The position numbers and the translations under genes are program-made. The notes under the pieces were generated by a model, which saw only the letters and a list, made by a program, of their open reading frames with translations, was not told the origin of the DNA and ran no database searches. From NCBI GenBank assembly GCA_026874595.1, contig CM049310.1, positions 43,961,558 to 44,025,557 on the forward strand: 64,000 nt of DNA, given 5' to 3'. Below, in pieces: positions 36,422 through 49,900 of this stretch (positions are counted from its first letter, which is position 1; each line of letters begins with the position of its first letter). Source of the stretch: Sipunculus nudus (lineage: Eukaryota > Annelida > Sipuncula > Golfingiida > Sipunculidae).

Positions 36422-39400
36422 GGTGGCGCCACCTGTTATTTGAAACTATCCAAGATATATACACAAGCAAAATTTCATGTGGAAAAGTCAAACCAGTGCA
36501 GAGATATGAGTGATTTTATCCCACAGCAGACAAACAGATGGACGCTGTGCAAAAATGGCTGCAAGTGGCACCACCATTTTTGTGTATGTTATAAAGCTAT
36601 CCAAGGGCTACGTTTGTGTAAAAAAAATTTCCTGATTGGTTGAATGAGTCCGGAGATATAAGCATGGATGTCTACAGCGTATATGTGAATGTAGGTGGCA
36701 CCACCTGTCATAAAATCAAGAAAGCTATGCGGGATGTATAAGCATGCTGAATTTCAGGTAATTTGGTCAAACCACTGCAGAGATATGAGTGATTTTAACC
36801 AAAGGCAGACAAACAGATGGACGCTGTGCGAAAATCGCTGCAGGTGGCGCCACCATTTTTGTGTATGTTAGAAAGCTATCCAAGGGCTACATTTGTGTAA
36901 TTTTTTTTCCTGATTGGTCCAACAGTTCCTGAGATATGAGCTTGGATGTCTGCAGCGTTAACGTGAATGTAGGTGGCACCACCTGTCATAAATTCAAGAA
37001 AGCTATCTAGGATGTACACGCATGCCGAATTTTAGGTGAATTAGTCAAACCACTGCAGAGATATGGGAGATTTCAACCCCAGGCAGATGAACAAATGGAT
37101 ACTGTACAAACATGGTTGCAAGTGGCGCCACCTTTTGTTGTGTATGTTATAAAGCTATCCCAGGGCTACATTTGTGTAACATTTTTTTCCGGATTGATTA
37201 AACGGTTCCCGAGATATATGGGTTTAAGTGTGGAGTGTTAACATGAATGAAGGTGGTGCCACCTGTCATAAAATCAAGAAAGCTATCTAGGATGTATATG
37301 CATGCGGATTTTTAGGTGAATTAGTCAAACCACTGCAGAGATATGAGTAATTTTAACCCCAGGCAGATGAACAAATGGACACTGTGCTAACATGGTTGCA
37401 GGTGGCGCCACCTTTTGTTGTGTATGTTATAAAGCATTCCCAGGGCTACATTTGTGTAAAATCTTTTTCCGGATCTGTCAAACGGTTCCCAAGATATAAG
37501 GGTTTATGTGTGGAGCGTTAACATGAATGTAGGTGGCGCCACCTGTCATAAAATCGAGAAAGCTATCTAGGATGTATACGCATGCCGAATTTTAGGTGAA
37601 TTAGTCAAACCACTGCAGAGATATGAGTGATTTTAACCCCAGGCAGATGAACAGATGGACACTGTGCAAACATGGTTGCAGGTGGCGCCACCTTTTGTTG
37701 TGTATGTTATAAAGCTATCCCAGGGCTACATTTGTGTAAATTTTTTTTCCGGATCGGTCAAACGGTTCCTGAGATATATGGGTTTATGTGTGGAGCGTTA
37801 ACGTGAATGTAGGTGGCGCCACCTGTCATAAAATCGAGAAAGCTATCTAGGATGTATACGCATGCCGAATTTTAGGTGAATTAGTCAAACCACTGCAGAG
37901 ATATGAGTGATTTTAACCCCAGGCAGATGAACAGATGGACACTGTGCAAACATGGTTGCAGGTGGCGCCACCTTTTGATGTGTATGTTATAAAGCTATCC
38001 CAGGGCTACATTTGTGTAAATTTTTTTTTCCGGATCGGTCAAACAGTTCCCGAGATATATGGGTTTATGTGTGGAGCGTTAACGTGAATGTAGGTGGCGC
38101 CACCTGTCATAAAATCGAGAAAGCTATCTAGGATGTATACGCATTCCAAATTTTAGGTGAATTAGTCAAACCACTGCAGAGATATGAGTGATTTTAACCT
38201 CAGGCAGATGAACAGATGGACACTGTGCAAACTTGGTTGCAGGTGGCACCACCTTTTGTTGTGTATGTTATAAAGCTATCCCAGGGCTACATTTGTGTAA
38301 AAATTTTTTCCGGATCGGTCAAACGGTTCCCGAGATATATGGGTTTATGTGTGGAAACAGACGCACAAACAGACGCTGGGCAGAGACGAAAGGTCAGAGG
38401 TCAAGGTCACTTGGTTAGGCACCAGTTCACATGTGACCCGATAATTGTATCCGCCAAAACGAAGTTTTGCGGATACTATGTTTTTGACCGGGTTCCGCCT
38501 CCGCCGCCGCCGCCGCCGCCGCCGCCGCGTTCGTTTCCGGAGAACTCCTCTGAGACTACTGGACAGATTTTTCCGAAACTTACACAAATTATCGGGTCAC
38601 ATGTGAACTGGTGCCTAACCAAGTGACCTTGACCTCTGACCTTTCGTCTCTGCCCAGTGTCCGTTTGTGCGTCTGTTTACACACATAAACCCATATATCT
38701 CGGGAACCGTTTGACCGATCCGGAAAATTTTTTTACACAAATGTAGCCCTGGGATAGCTTTATAACATACACAACAAAAGGTGGCGCCACCTGCAACCAT
38801 GTTTGCACAGTGTCCATCTGTTCATCTGCCTGGGGTTAAAATCACTCAAATCTCTGCAGTGGTTTGACTAATTCACCTAAAATTTGGCATGCATATACAT
38901 CCTAGATAGCTTATTCAATTTTATGACAGGTGGCGCCACCTACATTCACGTTAACGCTCCACACATAAACCCATATATCTCGGGAACCGTTTGACCGATC
39001 CGGAAAAAATTTTTACACAAATGTAGCCCTGGGATAGCTTCATAACATACACAACAAAAGGTGGCGCCACCTGCAACCATGTTTGCACGGTGTCCATTTG
39101 TTCATCTGCCTGGGGTTAAAATCACTCATATCTCTGCAGTGGTTTGACTAATTCACCTAAAAATCGGCATACATATACATCCTAGATAGCTTTCTTGATT
39201 TTATGACAGGTGGCGCCACCTACATTCACGTTAACGCTCCACACATAAACCCATATATCTCGGGAACCGTTTGACCGATCCGGAAAAATTTTTTACACAA
39301 ATGTAGCCCTGGGATAGCTTTATAACATACACAACAAAAGATGGCGCCACCTGCAACCATGTTTGCACAGTGTCCATTTGTTCATCTGCCTGGGGTTAAA

Positions 39401-39780
39401 ATCACTGATATCTCTGCAATGGTTTGACTAATTCACCTAAAATTCGGCATGCGTTTACATCCTAGATAGCTTCCTTGATTTTATGACAGGTGGCGCCACC
39501 TACATTCATGTTAACGCTGCAGACATCCAAGCTCATATTTCGGGAACCGTTTGACCGATCCGGAAAAAAATTTTACACAAATGTAGCCCTGGGATAGCTT
39601 TATAACATACACAACAAAAGGTGGCGCCACCTGCAACCATGTTTGCACAGCGTCCATCTGTTTGTCTGCTGTGGGATAAAATCACTCATATCTCTGCAGT
39701 GGTTTGACTTTTCCACTTGAAATTTTGCATGTGTATATATCTTGGATAGTTTCTCGTTCAAATAACAGGTGGCGCCACCT
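36422..39780. repeat. Tandem core units of B4/B5, about 280 bp
   Basis: Units have two GGTGGCGCCACC palindromes each. In 37400-38100 these start at about 37401, 37531, 37680, 37811, 37962 and 38094, alternating 130 and 150 bp. Neighbouring units between 37250 and 38240 are nearly identical, indicating recent amplification. The same units in B5 run the other way. Confidence 0.85.
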
Positions 39781-39933
39781 ACAATCATGTTTATGTGGCA
39801 GAGATCCAATACTTATATTTTACATATGTAGCTCTATATCCCCTTGCCACTCAATCCATGCCTCACTTCACCCGTCCTTCTCTGATTTTGGCGGATACAC
39901 GTAGTCGCTTGTCGACTACCCGTATTCTAGTTT
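38447..39933 (+). mobile_element. Helentron-like element B5, opposite orientation, inside B4
   Basis: Complete copy of about 1.49 kb. Starts GTATCCGCCAAAACGAAGTT, continues with TTTGACCGGGTTCC and a CCG tract, and ends TTTTGGCGGATACACGTAGT, hairpin GTAGTCGCTTGTCGACTAC (7-bp stem, CTTGT loop) and CCGTATTCTAGTTT. Core units are very close to those of B4, so the two arms form a long inverted repeat centred at about 38450. Confidence 0.75.
38488..38529. repeat. (CCG)n tract in the 5' part of B5
   Basis: About ten CCG triplets. Other B copies have only a few at the same place (after TTTTTGACCG), so this is a local expansion of an element-borne microsatellite. Confidence 0.9.
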
Positions 39934-40119
39934 GTGTAAGTTTCGGAAAAATCTGTCCAGTAGTCTCAGCGCAGTTCTCCGGAAACGAACGCGGCTGCGG
40001 CGGCGGAACCCAATCAAAAACATAGTATCCACAAAACTTTGTTTTGGCGGACACAATTACTCAATACTGACCTAATTTCTGGCATGTACATAGGAAATAT
40101 AAGGAAAAATAGCTATGCA

Positions 40120-42105
40120 AAAAAATAAAAATATAAGATTCATCTTGTTTATTGAGCCTGCCATTTAGAAGGGGTAGGGAGTAGGGGGGAGGGAGTGGAT
40201 GATGGAAGGAGGAGGGAGAGAAAGAGAGGGGGGGATCAGTGCTCATAGGAAAAGTTCTTTCCATAATTATTATATATTTAATGATAAACAGAAGGACAGA
40301 CACAGCTGATCACTTTGTCCCATTCTGCTGAGGCAAGAATATATGTTTCAATTAGATCCAAATTTTTTTACAACACTATTTTTTTCTCATTTAATAAATC
40401 CTTATACAGTTGCTATAAAACTAATGGGCCAGTCCACAGGTGCAAGGGCTCAATGGCAAGTGGGGGGGGGGGGGGGGGGTGAATTTGTAGGAGTTACAAC
40501 ACCTTTGCATATACACACAAGATATGAAATCCAAGGCAAAATTGGTTCCAGGAGGAAAAGTTTATTCAAAATTATTAAATATTTAAAACTAGAGAGATAG
40601 ATGGACAAACAAAGCCAATCTCTTTATTTCATATTCCACTGAGGCAGGCATATAATGAACAAATGTTTGCGTAAGATCCTCATTCTTTTCATTACATCAT
40701 TTTTTTTTCAAGTTGATAAATGTTATACATTTGCAATATAATATATATTTGAATATATGTTGATTCACAATTCTAAACTACATGACCATTTATCCCTAAT
40801 TTTGTTAGATAATGCACTGTGCATTCACATGTATTTATTTTTCAACACAAAATATATACATTTTATAAATTGATAAAACAATAATTATCTCAAAATATTA
40901 CTTGATTCAGAATTAACCATTTTAAATTTTACCTTTATTTTTCAATAATTTGGTTCATATTTTATCAAATTATGCTTCCTGGTAGGTTTAATTACATTTT
41001 AATTTGATAAAATTATTTTTCAAAGGAATTTAATTTCTTTAAAAATGTTACACTATCACAACATAGCATTATGGATTACTCCTTGAATTGGAACAATTTT
41101 GTACAATGGAGTAGAAACAGCTTTACAATTAAGGATATACATTTCTAGCAATAAGAATTGTTGCAGTTCACTTGATGGTAGTGGTGGGGAATATGAAAAT
41201 AACTGTACACCTGTGACCCCTGCTCACACCAGTGACACATTACAAATCAGGTAAGCAGAGAGAACTGTACTGAATGACCTCCAGGGACCAAAGTGGGCTG
41301 CTCAACAATGCAAGTGAATACAATAAGAGTCTCCCAAAAAAATTCAATAACTAGAATTATTTTGTAGATTTTATTTTCATATTTAAGATTATAACAGATT
41401 AAATGCATATGAGTCTATGCTTTAAAAATTAAACCATTTGTACTAACGAGACTTATTTTGGAGCTTTTATTTTCATATTTTAGGTTTTAACAGATTAAAT
41501 GCATATGAGTATATGCTGTGAAAATTAAACCCACAGTACTTACAGGAAAAAATCATGTTGTGGCCAAACTTTGGCTAAATGTAAGGCACTGATTTTATAT
41601 TTATGCTAATAAAACAAATTGCAAAATACAGATCTAATTTTTGGTATACTATTAAATTTTGATTGAATAATGTTATTCCCTGAAAAAAAGTCTCTAGCAT
41701 AACAATTCTCATATTAAATGAGTAAATATATTTCCCGATTTTTTTACAAAGTGCATTGTTTTGGCCAATAACCTCAAGAAATTACACAATACTGAACTAA
41801 TTTCTGGTATTTACATAGTAAATATATAAAGGAATATGTATATTAAAGATGATCAAAAACAGATCATTGATTTTTATATTAGGCAGTCTTGAAGTGTAAC
41901 AATGGGTTTTTAATGGAAAACTGAGGTTTTTCCATAATATCTTGAAGGAACGAAGTCCTAGTGACCCAATGGTAGGGGTTTTTTGGGACATCTAACTTTA
42001 TGCCAAATTTAGGATTTTTAGGTCTAACGGTTGCAAAAGGTGCCAGTTTAATGGACAGACAGACCCACAGACAAAGGACCGCTATAGCTCAGTTGAGACT
42101 TTAAG
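40120..42105 (-). mobile_element. Family A Helentron-like copy A8, worn
   Basis: Collinear with A4 on the minus strand: AGGGCTCAATGGCAAGTGGG with a G run at 40460-40478 (A4 60750-60781), GAATATATGTTTCAATTAGA-like block, the body at 41560-41960, and a truncated 5' terminus at 42050-42100 (GACAGACCCACAGACAAAGG, CTATAGCTCAG). The distal hairpin end was not found. Confidence 0.5.
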
Positions 42106-43966
42106 ACTTTCTCATGCCTGATGATCTGAAGTGGGAAATTTGATACTGGCACTTATTCAAGTAAATGTTAGTGTTCAATGTAGTATAATTTTTCTGTTAA
42201 TTCCTTCTCTTGCCAACATCAGGAATAACTGTCAGAGGTGGTCATTCAGGAAAATGTCTGCAGGTTTATACTCTCTCTTATATACTGACCACATGATAAT
42301 AATGGCTATATAATGTGTTCTGGACATTTTAATAGCAAAACAGTATTTGGCTGCTATTGAGCAGGCACATGATCAAAGTAAAAATCAAGTACCGTATATT
42401 CTCCACTATAAGAGCTACATGTCTATTAAAAGCCACACCCAGACTTTTTCCTTGCCCTGTCCATGATTCCATCAGAAAAGGAAGCTTTTGACCCCCCCCC
42501 CCCCCCCCCCCATTTTATGCTGCACCTGGACTTCCGGTACATGAACCCATGCCAGCCAGAGCCATTCAAGTGACCTGGGATCATTGACTGTTCCTTTATA
42601 ATATAAATTCAAATGACAATAAACTGGATGCTTAATTTGAAAGAAATATAAAGAGAAGGGTTGATTATATCTAAAGAATGTTAAGTTGAAATTAAATCAA
42701 ACAAAATGGGGCTTGGATTGGTATATTTGGTTAATGAGTTAGTTCCCCGATCCAACCCGATGGCCAGTCTTGAAGCTATTCAGTCTGCAGTTATGATGTT
42801 CCCACCCACCTCTTTTACTCTGGGGTCCATGTAAGGGTGTAGATGGCTAAAAAAACGAGTAATAAAGGAGGGAAGGGCTTCTGCTGCACTTAATATATTC
42901 AGAATCAAGTCACCACTCAAAATAAAATGTAATTTTTTATTAAATAAAAGGTACAGAAGATGAAATGAGTTTCTCATGGTCTGTTGCTTGGGCTATCAGC
43001 TGTAATTCTGCTAGAACTACTGTATGATATGAGATTCATTTACCTATAACAAAGAACTGAAACAATTTTGATTTAGAAATATGCAAACTGTAGATCATTT
43101 TCAGTACACCATATGACCTTATCAACAACAGAAGAGATAATTTGTGAACCCTCCTGACCACAGATCCCTCATAATCTCAAGTTATTTACCCTTTCCATAT
43201 CAGTTCTGCTCACTCTTAAGAGACCTGGGTCATAGAATTATATAACAGTTTTGGAGGGAAAATTTTGCTCATAAGTATTTTATCCTACTTTTTTTTTACC
43301 TCAGGTTCCCCATATCCCTACTCCTGAAATGTAATATACTCTGGTATTTACAGTTTATGATTTAAACATAAATATCAATTCACTATGTGCAAGATACAAA
43401 ATACAATGGATTCCTAGTTTCTGTTAAAAAAAACAAAACAAGACCAACAACCCAACACACTACACTATACATTGCTCTGTTATAAGTCTCCATTCCCCAT
43501 CAGTTTTAGTTTCTGCCGAGAGCTTGTGGTACGCATTTAAACTTGAATCTTGCTGTGGTTAACTACAGGTATTTGTGATTGATTGTATTGGCAGAGTGAT
43601 CATTTTGGACCCAGTGACATATTAATGAACAATGTCAAGATGACTGAAAAAAAGGAAAAGAATTTTAACATTTTAGTAATTTACCAAATAAACCTAATAT
43701 GTATTTTAACAAACATGATAACAACTTGACAAACTTTATAAACCAGAAATCTTGCTTGTAAGGAGAGCGCAATTTGTGCTTTGGTGTCATACGATTAAGG
43801 AATGTATTAAAGTACACTGGAAGCCTATTCTGTGATAAAAAATCCTGTGTTTTGATTCACATAATATTTTGGCAAATTTCAGGTATCATCTTTTTTCTTT
43901 AAGAAGAAAATTTTGATTATAAAAGTAATAAAGGAAGCACCTATTACATAAAAATTATGATAAATG
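42106..43966. other. Mostly unannotated; possible old DNA-element fragment
   Basis: At 42393-42545, TACCGTATATTCTCCACTAT followed by AAGAGCTACATG, AAAAGCCACACC and a C run resembles a widespread interspersed repeat of animals. Otherwise nothing; this is also where the POFUT1 3' UTR should lie on the minus strand. Confidence 0.35.
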
Positions 43967-46900
43967 TTAAAGTTCATCATGGTTTGAGTTAGGTTTGAAG
44001 GCCCAGAATTCAACAGGTTTCCCATGAACTCTGCGCTCTCTAGTGGCAAAGGAAGAAAATGTTGATATACAATTTCCTATGTAATAATCAGCTTGCCCTA
44101 GAATCGCCAGATCCACATGTGGTTCACTTGGGGTATGTTTCACAATCTTGACCTACAAAATAAAATATATGACCATGTTTCACTCTGAATCGGTAATAAT
44201 GAAGGAGAACACAAAAGTAAATGATATTTGCTACATTTAACACAATTTCTGTACCTATAACACAATCTCTGTACCTATATATGTCTTTTCAAAATAAATA
44301 CCATTGTTGTTTGATAATTTACATGCTCTCATCATGTATAATATAATCTGTAAAATGAATAATTGTAATCTTTTGCATATTCATATACATTTTACTCCAT
44401 TACAGTGCAGATTTTTTTTTTACTTTGGGCTGTGATTGTTTCTCTTTACATTCAGTAAGAATACATATATTTACATGTTAACTGGGTATTTACTGCTATT
44501 CTGTTCAATTTGAAATTTGATTTCCAATCTGTTGCTAATTAAAGTTTCTTTTTTACATATTATCATTTACAATGTTAACATTTGCATGTTTAATAAAAAA
44601 TCAGTCACACTACATCCTTATCCATCGACTTGTGCATACACATTGTACATACATATGTACATACAAAATCTGTTACTTAGTATGCCCAAATGATTAAACA
44701 TTTTCATAAATTTCTTAATTTTTTTATTATTTCATTTTAATGATAATGGGGATTGTGGCTTATTATATATAAATATAATATGTATATACTTGTATATTTA
44801 TAATATTGTTAATCATATATTATTAATGATAAGTATGAATGCCAGATTTATTGTCTGCTTTCATCCTAGCATACCTGCAGCTTTTTCAAATGCTTCTCAA
44901 ACTTTGGGATGAGATCTCTGTCATCTGTGGCTATAAAGAGGGCTTTGGATTTCGTCTTTTTCATAAGACGTTCGACCTGTCGCAGGACCAGTTTATCAGG
45001 CGGGAGACACATGTCCCTGGTTATCTTTGCTCCGTACTCAAAGGAATATCCCAAGCACTGTGGGGAGGCAAATAGGTGGCCACCATGGTTGACATGTTCA
45101 CACGCTCTCTCCTGCAATATAATTATAATAATAATCATAATAATAATAATAATAATAGTAACAATGATAATAGTGCATTTTTCAACAATCATATTGTCAC
45201 AAACATAACTCTTACCTGAAAAAAAGTGATGTAATGGATATTAAAAAAACTAAATATACATGAATAAGTACAGATATACAGAACACAGCCACTTGAAAAA
45301 AAGCTCATAATTAAAAAAACTCATTATTGCTATCAATATTTACAAATGTTAATAATAGAAATACGAAAATAAAATAATAACCCTGATGATCAGTTTTTCT
45401 GAGTTGAGAATATATTTTATATTTCCATTTTAACTTGAAAGTTATATATCTAGATTAAGTTATTTTGTTTGTGTAATTAAATATTATATATTCTACAATG
45501 AATTAAAATAGATAAATAAACAGCAGGGGAAATAATACAAATGTGCAGTGACCCCTCAAAATAATTGTATTGCTTTAGATTAATAGTTTCACTAATGAAA
45601 TTTGTAGTCTGAAACCTTAATTCCTTATGTACTTACCCAGTCGACACCATTTCTCATGTGAATGCCTAGGAAAGGCCTTTGTGGAATGTTGTCCTTGATA
45701 AACTTCTGGGCTTTCCCAGCGATGTTATCTGACCACTGGAAATGGGCTTGGAGGGGGACGTCATTCTTCATGATGGGGAAGGAGGCTGGTGCCCCAGTAA
45801 ATGCAAGGACTGGATATCTAGACGCTGGAAATCTGGAAAAACAAGCAAATTCCTGGAATTAATGTCCCCCGCTTTGGGCTCTTGTTTTCTTTCATGCTTG
45901 ATGAGCAACCAAAATTATGACATGTACAGAAAATCTTGAGGGCACAACTTTAAAAGATGCACTATGAAAGGTGGAGACATCTGCAGGGGAACATAAAAAC
46001 TAAAACACATTGAGAAATAGACCAATATCCACTGTATCATGTGTAGACATCTACAGGCAAACATAATAACTAAAACACACCGAGAAATTTGACCAAAAAA
46101 TTTTTTAATTTTGTTTTTGAGCTGAAGAGAAATATTTTAAAGATAGACACTCCAAAACCAATCCCAACCGAGGTATGCATGAGAGCAATCACTGATCTAA
46201 ATTTGAATGAAATAGGAAAAAAAAAATTTATGAAAGTTATCGCACAGAAACAAAAAAACCTTATGGACGGACAGACAGACAGACAGACAGACCTAAATCA
46301 ATGTCCCCTCCGCATCTGCTGAGCGGGCGACAAAAAAATTAGCTTTTTATCAGATAATTTCATGACATGGACTGAATTGTTAGGCACAGCTGACCTTTAG
46401 TCATACTGAACTACAGCAAATGATGTTCAACTGTAAGCAGGGTTGACAAATCATAACTGTTAAGTTTTAATTTGACATCCAAAAAGGTCCTGGGGAAATC
46501 CTGGAAAGTCAAAAGCAGGTCATGGTGACCTATATTCTATGTGCATCTTTATTTTTTATTTTACGTTTAGAAGATCTTTGCCTCTCTGACACAGACATCA
46601 CCACAAAATTACAGTATGGCAAAACTGCATATTATAACAGCTGCTCCAAAAACATGAACTTTCAGGCACAATGGCTGGATCAATATATTGATACATTACT
46701 TCCAGTGTTTATTATGAATTAAGATCTATATCATTTAAATAAGACCAAATATAAACTGATTTAACTTACTTTATTTTACATGGATTGTACAAATAGTTAT
46801 TAAACTAATTAAGGCACTCTCCATGGCTCAGACGGTGGCTTTAGGAAGTCTGTAGGGGTGGAGGAAACCAGAGAACCTGGAGAATACCTGAAACCACGGA

Positions 46901-49900
46901 TGAGCAACTACAACCCTCTCCCATAAACACGCGGGGGATCGAACCCAGGTCGCGTGCGGAGAGAGCCGAGTGTTTTACCCTCAACTGTCTAGGCCCCACC
47001 AAATATAATCCAGCCATACTAGAGGCTGACATGTGGTTCATCCAGCAGTGAATGCCACATAAATAGTCTAAACCCATTTCTCAAAATCAGTATCAACACA
47101 TGGCAATAGCAGCTAGAAATGCTATGTGATAACATAACAAAGGTTTTGATAAGAACACTGCTCCTTTTAATTTTTTTGTCAAGAATAATTATGTATTAAC
47201 TATTTATACACAGGAAATGCTTAATTCTTTGTATTTTCCATTCAGAAAAATGACATTTAGGTAAACTTGGGAGGAATTATCAACATATAGTATCACACTC
47301 TTCTGAGTGTCCAGCAGTATACGTTGCACCTGTACAGACAGACCAATACCAAGCTCTCGTTATAACTCTTACAGGGATCTTCTAATCAATGAACACTCTC
47401 CATATCTGCTTTCATCATCTGAATAATTAAATGTGTGTGTATTTTATGATCTGTCACAAACAATATACAAGGAAAGGCATTTGACAGATGACTCACCACT
47501 GATGTGACTTACTTTTTGGCTGACATGACTTACTGTTTATTCCATTCTTTGGCAACTTTAGGGTTGGAGTTGGTATCATAAAACAATGGTCCATAAGTCT
47601 CACTGTGGTCAAACTCTATGTTGAAGGTATCCCAGAAGGGGCCGAATGGGTTACCATCTTTGGCATTACAGCTCTCTTTCTCCTTACCATCCCGGAATGA
47701 GTAACAGAAAACTGTAAAGAAACAAAATAAGTGTTCAAGTGTCTCATGCATGTATGTGTCCTTTTGTGGGTTTATGTATTAGTAACAGAAAACAAGGGCT
47801 TTCCTGTTAGCATTTATTCTTCAGGTAATGATATATAGCTTTGATATTGGGCCTTGATGTGTGACATGAACTGTGACATTTAGTGATAGGCTGCTAAGTT
47901 GGTGGCCTGCTATCAGGAACAGAGAGATTTTTTTGAGACTGGCACAGTGAAGCACCTTATTTGTGATATTTATCATTGAACTTTTGTCATTTGACAAGTC
48001 AAACATTTGTACCAACTGTAAATGTTTACAGTTAAAAGCATGCATATTAATGCTCTAAGTAAACCTTGGTTCCCCCTGCAGTATCATTACTGCTTTGTTA
48101 AACTGGTATATTTGTCTTATTGTGTCACAATCCTGACTTTGTGTCATTTTAAATTATTTACTTGAGTATTTCCTGGCACAATGTACAATGAACAAGCTTT
48201 TATAACAATAATAACATTTTAAAAATAATACTGTTGTAGTTTATTAGGTTTAAGGCATTTTTTTTATTCAATAGAGGAGTATTAGCCAGTAATAGCCAGT
48301 ATTGACCTCTTTTGAAGTATTGACTGGGCCGGCTAAAGCCGGTTTTAGCCAGCGGTTAAAGCCGAGGGTGGCTCTGACTGGCCAACCCTGATATCTGAGT
48401 GTTTTGAATGATTGTAACTACCAAGGGTTCAAATAGAAACAAGTTCTCTGGGCAAGTATTTGTGCTTTGTGAAACAGGCCTGTATTTGTATTGTATGACC
48501 TTAGTCATGTCAATGTTACTTTATTGATAATATCAACTGGAGTGTACACACTGTTTACTCATTTTTAAGACTACATTTAAATGATATATTTACTTTTTTT
48601 AATTTGTTAAAAAATCTAAATTTATATAAAAAAAATTAGTGTGCAAAGATATAAAACCTCATGCCAAATGTTTATTAATAGTTTGAGCTAAAAAGCATAT
48701 AACCTTTTTATAAAAAAACAAAATGCATAAACCATCAACCCTCTATTTTCCAACTTACTTGTACGTTTGCCCTCTGGCCAAATGGTGGGAGCAAGCTCCT
48801 TCATAAACTTCTCCATGGTGATGACACGGTGGTACTCCTGGACCCCCTCCACCTTAAAGTATGTGTCAAATGGCACCTGTACCTGTACAATGGCAAGAAT
48901 GATCAAATAAATAAAACATGCAATATACTGTTGATGAACTTATATCAAACCCAGCAGATAATTTTTTTGTAAAGATATTTAAAGACAATGAAGATATTAA
49001 TGAAATCTTTATGCTCCATTCCTATACCCTTGTCCAACTTTGATGATGATTTATTTAAATGAACTGAAAATTTTATTTCTTGGCCCCATGGGCAAATCAG
49101 ACTAATGTGGTGATTATCTAATGACAAATAATAATCTCCCTTGTATGAATTACAGATAATTAATTCACAATTAAATATGACAAACAGATACCAGGCATTG
49201 CAACATATTTATGTAATCTAAGATGACATTCTTAACCTAAATACATTTGACAATACAAAAAAGTGGATGTCTCAATGGTATTTGTAAATGTTACATTTGT
49301 AACATCATATGTATGTCTCTGTTGATAACAGGAATATACAGACATGGCCAGTTGGAATGTTTTGTAGCTCTTTCCAGGCATTTAAACAACTCTGGTGTTG
49401 TAAAGTAAATATAATAAATTCATATTTGTACAGATAATTATAATCACCACATTATTCACCTGCCATGATTACAGCTGCATTGTAATGGCTAACTGAATAA
49501 TTTTTAAAGAAATACATGTATCATGAAAAATGCAGGTGGCCAGGAGTGTTGGAACAGAGTATATTTATATCAAGCCACAAATTAAATATAAAAACACGAT
49601 TACTCAACCAAAAGTCATTCATCAAACAGAATGACATGGATACTGTTTCTGATTTAGTTAACCTGATCATGTTCAGTATTCATATTTTATCATAATTGTA
49701 TCTGCCAAAACGAAGTTTTGGGGATGCTATGTTTTTGACCTGGTTCCGCCACCGCTGCCGCCATATTCGTTTCCGGAGAACTCCTCTGACACTACTGGAC
49801 TGATTTTTCCGAAACTTACACCAATTATTGGGTCACATGTGAACTGGTGCCTAACCAATTGGCGTTGACCTCTGACCTTTCCTCTCTACCCAGCGTCCAT

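Larger units (their letters stand above)
36270..40058 (-). mobile_element. Helentron-like element B4, split by B5
   Basis: Reverse-strand family B copy with an amplified core. The 3' terminus is at 36270-36310 (hairpin GTAGTCGACAAGCGACTAC, then TTTTGGCGGATA inverted) and the 5' terminus at 40025-40058 (TTTGTTTTGGCGGACACAAT). Its own sequence is 36270-38446 and 39934-40058. The sequence leaving off at 38446 (GACCCGATAATTG) continues at 39934 (GTGTAAGTTTCGGAAAAATC), as in the uninterrupted B3. Confidence 0.7.

Noticed and set aside
38216-38626. 136-codon open frame over B4/B5
   Set aside because: It crosses the B4/B5 junction, is built from tandem core units and the CCG tract, and similar frames occur in every B copy in different phases.
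44909-45208. Plus-strand frame opposite a POFUT1 exon
   Set aside because: Shadow of exon 45111-44875 on the other strand, running into the AAT tract.
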